This document shows, piece after piece, positions 49,701-62,540 of a stretch of 64,000 bases of DNA (its first letter is position 1; every line of letters begins with the position of its first letter). The notes beneath the pieces are model-generated. The model saw only the letters and a list, made by a program, of their open reading frames with translations, did no database searches and was not told where the DNA came from. Position numbers and translations under genes: made by a program. Source of the DNA: Montifringilla adamsi (lineage: Eukaryota > Chordata > Aves > Passeriformes > Passeridae); NCBI GenBank assembly GCA_017590115.1, contig JAGGNK010011336.1, positions 434,001 through 498,000 on the forward strand. The letters run 5' to 3'.

Positions 49701-50809
49701 CTCCTGATCTTTGCTCCTGACGCTGCCTTGCAAAGGGTTACTTTGGAAAAGGTGGCAAATTGAATTAATCCTGTGAGGAAACCACATTTTGAGTGATCAT
49801 TCACTTATTAAAGCAGAGCCAGTGTTTAATGTTTCTTCAACACAGTATTAGAGGGAAGTGAATGAATTATTGAATGAACTATCTTCAAAAGTTCCCTAAG
49901 GCTTATATCATCTTGCACTTAGCAAAAGCATGATGCCTGCTGTGCTCAGATAATCCATTTACAAAGCTTTTAAATATATTTAAGGGTGAACTTTGTAGGT
50001 TTCCTATTTCCAATTAAACAAAGCATCGACTTCTTTTAGAGAAGCCTTTAAGAAGCACAAAATGTCATTGTTTAAAATAATTTTGCAAACTGGTTCCCAA
50101 TTCCCAAGAGGCCTCTCTAGTCTTTGAACTAATGTTTTTTTTTTCCTTATAGTGTCATTTTGAATTAAGTAGGTTTATCTTGAGTTTGCCATCTCTGATT
50201 TCCTCATGGTATTCAGGGTGTAGTAGTCTCCTCTGTCTCTTTCCTGATTGCTAAAATGCAGCTTGCAATGTTTTTCTGCTTGGCCACCATGATGGATGAG
50301 GTTGTGAGTGTTCCTTCTCCAGGAAGTTTTACTATTTTTCTGCAGCTGTTTAATTTCACACTTGTTTTGAGAAAGGTCATCCCCAAAAACTGGCAATAAG
50401 GTTTAGCTCAAAGTCCCCAGTTATGTAACCAAACACTCTGCCTGTGCAGTTTTAGGGTCCGATGTTCGAGACAAGATGTTGCTCCTTGGTGAAATTTGGA
50501 GTCAATTTTGTGGCAGTGAATTAAAAATGTTAGTGGTTTCATTAAAAAATATTGGTGCAAAACACACGGGAAACTTACTGCTTGATCCTGGACTTTTGTT
50601 TAAATGGGTATGTTTCAAACATTGCAAAGTAATACCTTTTTTGATCAATTCAGGCCTCCCCTCCCTTTTTGCCTTGTTCTCACAGAATGGGGTGTAAGCA
50701 CTTGAAAGTACGAAGTTTGAACTGCTTTGCCAGAAAGGTTGAAAATGTGGTCCTGGAAGCAGCAATCTACAGCAGCTGTGGTGCTGTGCAATGGGAACTT
50801 TTGCCTCAA
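46775..50809. other. Non-coding stretch
   Basis: No gene is recognisable. A 10-bp-arm inverted repeat is at 47957-47979 and a T-rich run is near 49.17-49.19 kb. Confidence 0.6.
47957..47979. repeat. Perfect inverted repeat, 10-bp arms, 3-base loop
   Basis: AACATGTATT and AATACATGTT are reverse complements around AAC. Confidence 0.9.
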
Positions 50810-50955
50810 TGATAGTTCCAGGAAGAACTTTTTCCCTGTGCAGTGCCCGAGCACTGGGACAGATTGCCCAGAGGTGGTGGAGTCTCCCTCACTGGGGATA
50901 TTCAAGAACCATCTGGACACCCTCCTGTGCCACATGCTCTGGGATGGCTCCCTTC
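50810..50955 (+). mobile_element. CR1 LINE fragment, plus strand
   Basis: CCAGGAAGAACTTTTTCCCTG, GAGCACTGGGACAGATTGCCC, GTGGTGGAGTCTCC and GATATTCAAGAACCATCTGGAC form the 5' part of the CR1 3'-UTR. The 3' terminus is missing. Confidence 0.9.
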
Positions 50956-52965
50956 CAGCCTGGCCCATCCTGAGGTTTTGTTACCCTGTAATGTCCCAGG
51001 GTTTTTTTCCAGGAGGAGCAGTGGGACAACAAAAATGTCCTCTTATAGCACAGAGATCAGGACTGATATTGGAGCACGAAAAATTACACTTACAAAGGGT
51101 AACTGTGACTCCTAAGATGCTCAAAATTATCTCAGTTCCTAAGGGCTGTGACTAAATGACTGCATAACTAACAAATAATTTTTCAACCTAAATTAAGGAA
51201 TAAATCCCACCACATGAAAGCTTATTTTTTGTTCTAGATATATTTTGCAGTCACTCCAGTTCCTGCTATGGTTCATCAAGTCACAAAGACATCCAATACA
51301 AAGAGCTAAGTGTAATTTGCCTTGATTTAGGGTTTTCATCTGCTGCACAAGCTGGGAAATTAATTGGAATGGGTGTTCACACTTCAGGGAAAGCAGATCT
51401 GAGCTGACTGAGACACATAATGACAACTTCTAATTTGTACAGGGCAGCCTTCAGATGACTATGGCTTTTGGTTCCTTGAGTGAGCAGCCCAATCTCATTT
51501 TCATAGCCTCTGTTGAATATTTTGCTTCTGGGATCAGTGGAGAAATAGGGGGGGAAGTTCTTTATACACATGCATTTTTCAGTGCTTTTGGGTACTGTTG
51601 TAATTTAATTCCTAAAGGAATAGAATTAATGAGTCCTGAAGGTGAACAGGATCAGAAACATCTATGGGAAAGGCTCCAACAGGCAGGATGTTAATTCTAG
51701 AAACATCCACGATAGTGTGATAAATCCTCAGCTCTCCTCAGGTTCTGCTTGTGGACACACAGGTTTGCCAGTCTTGCAGATGATGTCAGTGAGCACTTCT
51801 TGAAACTTTGGGAGTGTTGGCATCGCAGACACCAAAGATCCTGAGGTAAAAGCGCAAGGAGAAGGGATCTCCACGAGGCTGGTGTTAAAGCTGCTTTTCT
51901 CACGAGGAAAGGATGAGCTTTCATGATGACTGGGTGTCTGTACCTTCAGAGGAAGCAGGTGGAAAGCAGTGCATGGTAGATCATGTGGATGCCTTTGAAT
52001 ATGTGAAAAACCCCATCAGTGCTTTCTCACATAAGGTTCCTGAGTGGGTATAGCTGGAACTGGAAGCCCTGTTCAAGCAGAAAAACCTGCTGAGGGAGGT
52101 ATAAAACATCCCAATTTGTAATACTTTGAGTGGATAAGCCACTCAAATTGCCTTCCTCTTGGGATTCAGGAGGTCTTGGTTTAAAATGAAGTCATAGTAC
52201 AATCTGTCCAAAACAAGTCTCAATGTTTTATTACCAACTTTTGGCTCTTGTTTAGCTTTCAGAAATTAGATTTTGGCTTTGGTTGAAAACTCAGTGCGTT
52301 TAGCTGAAAACCAGTTTTTTCTAAAAAACATCCCTTAACAGAAACACCAATTTTTCAGTGCAAATCAATTAATGCTTGGCTGTGCCAAGGCAGGCACTTC
52401 TGATGTCCCACTCTGCCCGTTTCATTTGTGACCCACAGGGTTCCTCAGAGGGCTGAATATCTTCTGAGTCATCCACATCTACTCCTTGAGCTCTGCAAAT
52501 CCAACCAGAAGCATCCACAGATACTTTGCAAATAAAACACACGGACTCATTCCAAAGACCAAAGGCTTTCTGCAGACCCCCTGCCAGCTTTGGGATAGTG
52601 AGGAATGTTAGTTGAAAGCTGAACCACCGCTGTTGCTCAAGACCTGTTTATACCTTCTATTGTGGAAGAATTTTGAGCTGTAATTTGAAAGTGAAAGGAA
52701 GGCAGTGCTAACAGAGAAGCAGGGAGGGCAAAACTCTCATGGCAAACAACTCCAAAAGTGCCAGCTGATCTGAGCACTGGGGAGGGTGAGGTAGAAATTT
52801 TGAGTGTTCACAAATCATCTGGTAACTCAGCAGTTTAATGGCACTGGGGAATGGAGGAGCATTGAGAGCAGGGAGGAGCAATGAGAGCAGGGAGGGTCTT
52901 TTGATCCACAGGCTTTTCTCTGGCTGATCATCATGTGCTTTGTCTGGAAGATGGGGGTGACTTCT
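50956..52965. other. Non-coding stretch
   Basis: No gene is recognisable. Just before the LTR, a 20-bp unit containing GAGAGCAGGGAGG is duplicated at 52861-52898. Confidence 0.6.
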
Positions 52966-53359
52966 TATGGTCGGTGCCCGTGTGAGGAGACACGAATCTT
53001 GACTCTATATTTCAGAAGGCTGGTTTGTTATATTATGATATATATTGTATTAAAATTATATACTAAAACCATACTAAAAGAATAGAGAGAAAAGGATTCA
53101 TCAGAAGGCTAGAAAGAGCAAGAATGGAATGAATAACAAAGGCTCCTGACTCCTAGAGAGTCCAAGCCAGCTGACTGTGATTGGCCATTAATTAGAAACA
53201 ACCAACATGCACCAATCACAGATGCACCTGTTGGTAAACAATGTTCTACATTCTACAGCTATCAGATAGTTAAGTGTTTATATTTCTTTCCTGAGGCTTC
53301 TCAGCTAGAATAGGAGAAAAATCCTAGCAAAGGATTTTTCATAAAATGTCATAGCTACA
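52966..53359 (-). mobile_element. Passerine-type endogenous retrovirus solo LTR
   Basis: In minus-strand orientation the element starts at 53359 with TGTAGC and passes TTTTATGAAAAATCC, a CCAATCACAG block and an A/T-rich segment with ATATATATCATA-like sequence. It ends near 52966, after GGTTTGTTATATTATGATAT on the plus strand. I recognise this order from an LTR family seen repeatedly in songbird introns; the recognition is from memory. Flanks ACTTCT (52960-52965) and ACTTGT (53360-53365) match at 5 of 6 bases, as expected for an aged 6-bp target duplication. No internal viral sequence is attached, so it is a solo LTR. Confidence 0.82.
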
Positions 53360-53365
53360 ACTTGT

Positions 53366-55510
53366 GGTTGTAGGTCCTCTGTTAAAGCTGTCCCCCAGGG
53401 GTTGTCAGAGGGTGAGGCACAGCAAGGGGAGTGTGAAACCAGGCATCAGGCTCCATGAGTTTTTCCAGTCCAGCAGCACTTTTCCCCTCCATCATGCTTT
53501 GGATCTGCTCTTGTCCATCTACATGTGCATCTCTGTGGTCTTTCTTGTTACTGCTCTGACTAAGGTCTGGTTTGCTAGTTTGATCTGTCCTTGATGTGCC
53601 CCGTGATGTGCAAAATCCTGCCTTTCTTCAAGGCAAATTGCTCTTCCCTTGGCCTGAGTGTTGTCAGAGTTTAACCTAAAGGGCTGTGCTTATCTCTGAG
53701 GGGAATTTCCCATCCAGTGATGGGACCCAAGTAATGCAGGAGAGAATTGCTGGTCTCAGGTGGGAGCTGGGCTGCAGACCTACATCCATCCATCTGTCTG
53801 TCCTCACCTCAGGCTGCAGCTTGCTGCTGTGATAGCAAAGTCCATCACAGGAGAAGCAAATCTCTCTCTCTCCAGACAGAAACACTCAGATGATCTGCTC
53901 CTAGCAGCTACTGCAGCAAGGCTGGAGCCATACATCACAAACGAGATCCTGTGATGACTCTGTTTGCTCTGATGGAGAACTTTGCCAGACCTGTCAATGC
54001 TAAAGGAAGCAGGGAAATGAACATATCTGTGCTGACTGAGGCTGTTTTGAATTAACTTTCTGTTTCTTTTTCTTTCCCTGAGGCAAGGTCACGCGAAGGT
54101 ATTGGAAAATTTCAAGGCAAAGAAACTCAACACCTTAAACTTTGTATAAAATAGAGTTTTAGATATATGAAACCCTGGGATATTTGGCAGTCTAAGGTTT
54201 TAAGTGTTTTCTCAGAAAATCTAAAGGTTTTAATTCTGGCAAAATTATGTCAACATGCCGTCAGTTGCCTCTTGGTAAGTAATTACAGAGAGCAATAAAT
54301 GTTTTTGAACTCTGAAACGTGGGCTACATCAAGGGGAGAAGGATGAAGCATTGAAGTTGTTAAAGGCAATCCATCTCCTGGCTTGGAAAGACATGAACCT
54401 GGAAGGCGTTTCAGCTGCCAGGTCACACATTAGCAGAGAGCCTTGGAGCAGCTCTAAGCTTTGTGCAAATGGCTTGTCCCCATATTGTGAAGCTCAGGTG
54501 GTTTGGCCAAAGTCTTGGAAGGGACACAACATTTGTGACACTGAGATCTGTCCTCTTGAAGCTCCTCTGCACCTCTCCTGGCAGGGTGAGTGGATTGCAA
54601 ACTTACAGATGAGAGAGGACAGAGTGGACCTTTTAACTAAAACATCTGCGTAAATGTGGTAAAAATATAATGCTGTGGTTACGAATATTAATTTTGAATT
54701 AGCTGGAAGTCAATGCACTCCATGAGGTGTGATGGAGAAGACAGCACTGTGCAGAGAATGGATTTTGAGAAGTACTTAAGTCACATTTAAGTTATAGTTT
54801 TTACTTTTATATATTATTAAACAATTTTTTTTTCATGACATACAGAAAGTTCAAGAAACTCAAATGGGGATGATTGGTCTTTCTAAATACTATTTAACAT
54901 TTTTAGTACAGTTTTTGGTGGGTGGAAGCAAGAGGACATAATGACTTTTTTCTTCCTGTTCACCTGCAAGTTCACAGCTCTTGAATCCATTTGCCAAATT
55001 CAATGAGATCTGACCAAAGGGAAGAGATTTCAAAGCTGTCAGCTTGAATTATATCCCAGTTACCTCATAGCTGCTACACTACTTTCTGTTTGCTTAATGA
55101 AAATTGGCATTTACATAGAGGTAATAGCTCCTTTTGGGCTCATACTCAGTTGAAAAAAGGCTCAGAGCAGTGCTTACCCCTCCCACTTAATCTGAGTTGT
55201 CTGTCCTACAGAAGCTTTTCAGAACATTTTTTTAATGAATATAAATTCTTTTCAGCATTGAAAATTTCTAAATTAGCTTTTGTAATTGACTGCTCTTAAT
55301 CATAGATGGGACTGTTCCACCCTGGTGATGTGAGAAGGAAGAAAGGCCTTTTTTTGGCTGAATGCTGATTTCCTTCCCAGAGCTACATTTATTGTTTGTA
55401 CTGTCAGAAATGTGAGCTAGAGAAACAGGCACACAAGAAAACAGTGAGCACAGGAGGAACAGAAAACAATGTTGCCAAGGCAACTTTCTCTTGGTTTCCA
55501 GAGATACTTT
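53366..55510. other. Non-coding stretch
   Basis: No gene or clear repeat is recognisable up to the A/T homopolymer at 55.5 kb. Confidence 0.6.
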
Positions 55511-55530
55511 AAAAAAAAAAAAAAAAAAAA

Positions 55531-55580
<50 letters not shown>
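55511..55580. repeat. A24 followed directly by T46
   Basis: Twenty-four A bases run straight into forty-six T bases, giving a perfect 48-bp A/T palindrome plus extra T. It may be two head-to-head poly(A) tails, a snap-back structure or an assembly error in a homopolymer. Confidence 0.9.
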
Positions 55581-55583
<3 letters not shown>

Positions 55584-58500
55584 GCATTATTTTTATCTAT
55601 TAATTTGGAGTTTGCTTTGCCAGAGCATGGAAGGCATGGAGGTAGAAGACAATCTCTTCAGGAGAATAGTTGGTTTCTTGGTGAGTTCTCAGGGCTGAGC
55701 TTGCAGCCAGCCAGGACTGCAGCATCCTGGTGTGCCCACCAGGAATGTGCACGTTGCTATGCACCAGGAGGGGCTGCTTCATTATGACCCCAGTCAGAAA
55801 GGCACTTGGGTGTAATTGAGGTATAATTTACATTTTTAACTGTAAAGGAGAGGATGGTGGAGATGATGCTGTGTCCCTTCAGGCACTGGGAGCCCCCACC
55901 TGTGTGGCACTAAGCTGTCTCTGCGGAGGGCACAGCGTGTCAGGCAGACCCCATCCATGGAGAGCTTCCATTAGCTCGGCCATTGGAGCTACTACACAAT
56001 TTCCTTACAGGAGAACAACTCCATTCAGCACCTACTCTCCAACAGAACTCATGTTGCCATGAGAATTCTTTTAGGTAAGGGCAGGTTCACCCAGCTGCAG
56101 AGCAGCAAGCTCTTCCATTGTCCTGGCGCTGAGAGCCAGGCACTGCATGTCCAGGGCATGTGGGAATGCCATCTGGGAAGGGCCCTTCCATCACAGAGTC
56201 TCCAGGGAGGCTCTGCAAACCAGAAATGTCAGCTTTTCATGCTGAAAGCAGTCCAGAATGTGCCATTCGCAGACATCTTTGCACTCTGGCATTGCAAAAG
56301 GAGCTGTGATACTTTCTGGAGCAGCACAGTGGCTGCAATAAAGCTTTACCAGTTATTTATTTATTGTCCTCCCAGATACTTAATCTAAAACAGAGTAACT
56401 CCAGCCTATCTCACAAGCAGTGCAATTTTTGTGGTGAAAATTTTCATCTTACCCTGGCATGGTTAAGTGCAGCTAGGAAATCACCAGTGTTCCTTCTAGT
56501 GCTGTGTGAAATGTTTTTTCCCCCAAAAATGGAAGATTTTAAATCCATAATAGGAGGAAAATTGGAAAATAGAAAATTGAAATTATACTTTCATTGGTAA
56601 AATAAAAAGTTTTTTGCTTTGATAGCAAGTGATTTCTTTACTTGAAACAATTAGCTTGAAGGAAAAATAGAGAAAAAATTGTTGTGACTGAACAGACACA
56701 TTTAATCCTGAAAATGCAGAGAAGGGAGCTTGGCATTTATCTGAATTATGTAACCAATCCCTCAGTGGAACTGACAAGATTTTCAGGAGCACGTCAATCC
56801 CCAAATTCCTTGTAAATCCTCATACCACACGTAGGGCCCCAGAATTTTTCCAAGTCACTGAAGGTGATGTGTGCACCCAGTGTCTGTGCTCTGACCTGGA
56901 GATGTTTTGAGGAGTTTGCAGTGACAGAGACCCAGGCTGTGGCTGATGGGAGCAAATGCCCTGCTGCAGTCAGGATATGGCAGCAGGAGCTGTGCTCCCT
57001 CCTCTCCCTGGCTCCCTCCACCTGGAATGCAGAGCTGGTTATTTCCCCAGCCCACTGGGAACACAGGAGTGTGGAGCCAAACCAGCTGTGATCTCACAGG
57101 AGAAGAGACTTGACCACCTTGCTCTGAAGTTTTGTGTCCAGATTTTGTCCATCCCCTTCCTAAAAACAGCCTGGCATACTCAGGAGGAGATGCTGGAAAC
57201 AGGAAGATTTGCTTTAGTGATGGAGACCATCCCCAGCCTAAATTGTGTGTCTGTGAGAGCACTTCCAGCTGCAGAGCACCAGGGACTGAAGGCAAACACT
57301 GCAAGAGGTTTCAGAGTGGAAAAGGCAGACAAGATTGGTGCACAGAATAGCAACTGGAATTATTTGTGAAATGAAAGGAAGAATAGATCACAAATTGGCC
57401 TCTTGCTCACAGCATTTCTGAAATAAAAATTGAAGTAGCTCTTGCAAAGCCCTGGTGATTCAGGGTTGCCAGCTGCCCAAAGCTCTGTGTGCTTGCTTTG
57501 GAGAGGTGGTGGGCTTAGGTTTTGCTCCCTGCTAGGAAGAAGTGTGGATGTGTCACCCAAACAGTGCAAGGCTGAATTTCCTGCTCTGTAATGGATGCTG
57601 TGAATTCAGGACCTCCATGTGGCCTCAGTAGCTGCTCTTAATGGTGTTAGCACAGAAAACACTTGCAAAAACCAGATGAACTGGGACACAATAACTCCCA
57701 GCCATATCCTTCAGCTTTTTTTTTACAAAGCTTTGGAAGCACATGCGATGTTGACACAGGAATAAAATGTTCAACCTGCCTTGAACCAGGAGCAGACTGT
57801 GCATTTTTCTGTAAGTTTCGGAGTGGTGGGCTTCAGAAACAATGTTGCTGGCCAATTAGTCCCTTCCAGGGCAGACAGATTCCTTCTGCAGGAGTGAATC
57901 TGCCTTGTTTGTTTGCTGGACTAATTTATTTGCTAAAATGATCTGGATAAGTCACTTGTGAGTGGGTGTTCAGCCAGCAGCATGAATCCTGGCTGCTGGT
58001 TACCTGAGATGTGTGACGTTATCCTTGATTATTGCCTGGAGGGTGGCAAAGAGGATAAGCAGAGAGGTGTGTCACAGGTAAACAACTCTGACCAGAAGTC
58101 ACACAGACATTTATTGTGGTCCACAGGATAGGCTGTGGCTCATGTGAGCTCAGACCAAGTATTCTTATCCATAAAAGTCATGCAGGAGCAAGTATTGCAG
58201 TTCATCTCTTTATTTTTACATTGAAGTTTGATCTTCTGAAGTCCAGGGTAGCAACTCTAATGGATTTTCTTTTTTCTCAGTACAATGAGAATTTTCAGCT
58301 TAATAATTTTTTGATCATTATGGCCAAGCCAGCCACCTGCCATCACGTCCCCCATGAGTCCTTCTCTATTCACAAGAAGCAAGTCTAGGGGTCATCTTTC
58401 CTAGCTGGCTCACTGAGTGCTTGTGACAAGAAATTATCCTCTACAAACCCCAAGGATTTCCAAGACCTGTTCATCACAGCAGCATGGTATTCCCAGTTGG

Positions 58501-61500
58501 TGCCTGGCAAGCTGAAAGCTACTGATCCAGGAATTTCTCCTAATTGCCTGTGGAATAACTCATCAGTGAGTTATAAAATACCTGTCTTGGCTGGGGTATT
58601 GGTGGTAGACACCCACTACATTTCCTTTGTTTTCCACACCCCTCTAATCCTCTTTATCACATCATCACTAATTTTAAGGGCTGTGAAATGAAATCTCTCC
58701 CTTATACAGTGCTACCTCCAGCTTGCCTGCCTGCCTGTCCCTGCTGAACAGCCCTTAGCCCTGCACCCAGCACTCCAGCTCATCCCACCCAGTCTCACTA
58801 ACACCAATCATACTCTGGGAGGAATAATACCATATTTATTCTGGGAACTGACCAATGCCTTCCGTTCACCCCGTTTTTTTTCTCACACTGTATCTGCTGA
58901 GGTACCAGAATTTCACATCCCTGAAACCGCTGTGCTCCTGTGAGCAGTGCAGATGTGCCCACTGCCATTTCCCCTCTCAGGTAATGCCATGCCAGCTCTT
59001 GGTTTGCCTGCTGTTGGCATTCCCTTCCCTCATGGATTCTAGTTTCAAGCTCTCTCGATCAGGCTCCCCAGCTTATGCCCCAAATGTGTTTTTCCCATCA
59101 GTTCAGACTAATCCAGTCAGGCCTCAGCACACCTTGTGTCTCCAAGGTTTTCCCATGATTCAAAAGCCCAAAGTTTTGGCAGACTCACCAGTCCCACTTG
59201 TTTCTTCCAAAGTGTCCTCCCATTACTGTGAGGATTGAGGTAAACACAACATGGTTTTGGGATAAATTCAGTGCCTAAGTGTCCCAACACACCTTCTCAT
59301 CTCTGTTCCTTTGGACAAAGCCTCTTGGGTTAGTCAGGACACTTGCTGGGCCAAGGCTTGTCCAAGTAGGAGGCTTGTCCACACGGGAAGAGGAGCAGGT
59401 TTTTCCTCACCTGGAGGAGCACTGGGTTAGCTTGTAGGGACCTTCAGGAGAGAAGGTCTGAGAACACTGCAGGCTGAACAGAGGTGAACTGGAGGAAAAG
59501 TGAGGAAGCCATGGGGCCCAAGTGCTGAGAAAAGCCTGGAGAATAGCTCTCCAGTCTGACTTTTAACACCAAAGTTGCTGCTTCCTCAGCTGGCTCAGGG
59601 GATGCAGTATGGGGAGCTTTGCCCTGTGCTTCCACATCTTCTCCACCCTTCACCCTGGTGCTGCTTCTGTTTGCGCTGTGCCAGGAATGAAAAATTTATC
59701 CTAGAGCAGCAAGTCTTGTCCCGGTCAGCTTTGGCAGTTTATGTTCCTGTTGCCCTGGGATACTATAGGGTGCTTTCAAAAAATGCTGTGAAGAAGAAAA
59801 CTGCTAGACAAGAATCAAGAAAGTAAACTTCTCCTATGCAGTTTCAGGGCTCAGATGGTTTTGCTCTTATAGCTCTTGGTGCAAAATTCCCAACTGTCGT
59901 ACTTTAGGAATATGAAATCAGACTATTCTCAGTCTCAGGGGCATCTTCCTTAAATGCAGAGCAAATCCCAGATCAGCTTCAGTCCCACCACTGGAAGTCT
60001 GGGGTGGTGAGAGGATGACCACCAGAGTCTTCCTGAACAAGAGTGATACTGATTTAGTTAAATTGGCAAGGTATAACCAAGTCCCAGCTCTGAGCTGTTT
60101 TATGCAGGGCTTTGTTCAGCATATCTAAAAGTCTGAAGGGATCCTGTGTTATCTCATTTCTCTCTGGGAGATTGATGCTGAGTTTAAATTTAACTTAAGA
60201 TGAAAACATCTGTTACTCTTCAGAGTAAATATGTTCTTATATTCTCCAATTGATTGAGAGGCAGACAGTTCAGGAGACAGAAACTGAAGGCATTTTGAAC
60301 CGTCACTGTTTATACTTGGAGCAGGAGTAATTTGTTTCCCACTCTTATGAGTCATGGCTAGAGGTAATAAAAAATCCTTCAGAAAGTGATGATGATTGAA
60401 AATGATATGTAGATATTCGTACCTTTTCATAAAAAAAAAAAAAAAAGGGAGGAAAGGATATTATAGACTGATGGGATTGTTATGTTCTTATGAAAAATTC
60501 CCATTTGCTGTATTAGCTGCCTGGAGCCTAAAGCACTGTCTGCGGTCTGCATTGTTATGTTAATTCATTATTTACATTGCAGTGTGCTTGGAGATCTCAA
60601 GCACAAACTTGGCTCTCACTGGGCTGGGTGCAGGCACATGGAAATGACAAAAGGGCAATGTCACCTCCCAGCTTGTTTCACTTTCCCTGCTCCCAGGTGA
60701 GAAGGGAGGGCCAAGATTAGGCTGCCCCTGACAGCCGCGTTGGGTGCTCCCAGGATTGGCTTTTTGGGAGTAAATAGTGGGTTCAAGGAACTCCTCTGAG
60801 GGACTGGGTGCCATGGGCATTTTTTCTGCCTAAGGCAGCTTTGTTTGAGCCTTCAGTGAGGTGCTAACAACCCTAACTGGGCTGATTCCTAACCCCAGGG
60901 CTGGTGTGAATCACAGCCAGGGTACTGTCTGCTTAAGCCAGCTCAAAGCCTGTCCTTCAATGCAAAGAGAAGTGCTCTTTAATATAAAATTCAAAGCATT
61001 TTTCCTGTTGCCTTGATTTATTACATTCATTATGTCCTGTTGCCTTATCTTTATTATTATTTGCAGACACTGTATTTCCATCTCCCTCTGTTTGTTTTTG
61101 GTCATGATCAGGTAGTTTTTGACCTTTGGAAAATCTGTGAGAGCAGAGAAGAAACCTGAATACAGCACTGTTCAGTGTGGTAGGACTGACCTTTGCCATT
61201 GTGTTTTTTGCCCTCCTAAAAGCTTCCTCTGTTCCTCCTGCCAGTTCTCCCATTGAGTGACATCTTGGACCAGAAGAATTTGTTGGCACTTTTTTACACT
61301 GGCAAATTTTATTCATACAAATATTAGTAATACTTTGGATTTTTAATGTGGATATTATGAATAAGCCTTACATAGATGGCTTTCCTGTAACTGTGCTCAG
61401 TCATACAAGAGGTGAATCCAAACCCCCTTGGCAGTGAGTGGACTCAGACTTCAGCAACCAAAAGGAAGTCACAGTAAGAATTAAGCTGAAACAGGGTGAG

Positions 61501-62304
61501 ATGAGTTTCCACACTGCCCCTTATGAAGGCTGGTGTCTCAGCTGTCCCTCCAGACCATTATTACACTTAACTAAAATGCTCCCAATTATAGCTTGGTTTG
61601 GTCTCGGTTCCAGTTTCCCCTCACAGTTTTCAAACTTGAATATTGCATGTGGATGCCAGCTCAGCCACAGTGCTTAGCAGGCCTGGGAAGATTTTCAAGT
61701 GCAGAGCTGTAAATCCATAACTAAATGTGCCTGTCCATATCCCTGACTTCACATGTGTATCAGAACTCACAAAAACCCCCTGCCATCTCCTCCAAAATGT
61801 GCAGCAGAGCCAGTTTCAGGACACTGGGGGTTTAGCCTTAGAAAGAGCCTGGGGCAATCTCATTCTCCCCTGCTCTGCTGGAAGAGGTGACCAGAGGCCT
61901 AAGGATGCTCCATCTTTGGCAGCTGCCAGGATGCTGCAGACAAGGACATGGCTTGCCTGGGGAAGTTGGGAAATTTGGAGAAGTTGCTGCTCCCAGAAGG
62001 AGCTGGGATGAAGGAATTTGGATGTCTCTTCCCTGTGCCCTGGCCAGAGCAGAGCACCTTTCATGTCTGCTAAGGTGTAAGGAGCTGCCTTTTCAATACC
62101 TGGAGCAAGAGCTGTGCCTGCTACTGCCCCACAGCTACATGGAGCAGGGATGTGTGAAAACATTTGGGCTGTTCAGCATCATCCCCCAGGATCTCCTTGT
62201 GTACCAGCATCTCCTTGTCTCTGGCTGCAGGTTCGTCCTGCAGTTCTCTGGGTTCTTTGTCCTCTGCCAAAGCCAGAGGCTGTCCAAGTTCCTTCACATC
62301 CTCC
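55581..62304. other. Non-coding stretch
   Basis: No gene is recognisable. A16 lies at 60431-60446. Open frames are short and show no domain signature. Confidence 0.6.
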
Positions 62305-62540
62305 CTGTGGATCACTGGGCTGTTCAGGCTGTCCAGAGCCTGTCCAGGTCCCTTCCCTGTGGATCACTGGGCTGTTCAGGCTGTCCAGAGCCTGTCCAGA
62401 TCCCTTCCCTATGGATCACTGGGCTGTTCAGGTTTTCCACAGGCTGTCCAGGTCCCTTCCCTGTGGGTCACTGAGCTGCTCAGGCTGTCCAGAGGCTGCC
62501 CAGGTCCCTTCCCATGCTCCCTGTGGATCGCTGGGCTGCA
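62305..62540. repeat. Minisatellite, 52-bp unit, about 4.5 copies
   Basis: The unit begins CTGTGGATCACTGGGCTGTT and continues with CAGGCTGTCCAGAGCCTGTC and a CCCTTCC end. Copies start at 62305, 62357, 62409, 62461 and 62521; the last is offset by an 8-base insertion (CATGCTCC). The first two copies are nearly identical and the later ones are more diverged. Since 52 is not a multiple of three, it cannot encode a repeated peptide in one frame. Confidence 0.93.
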
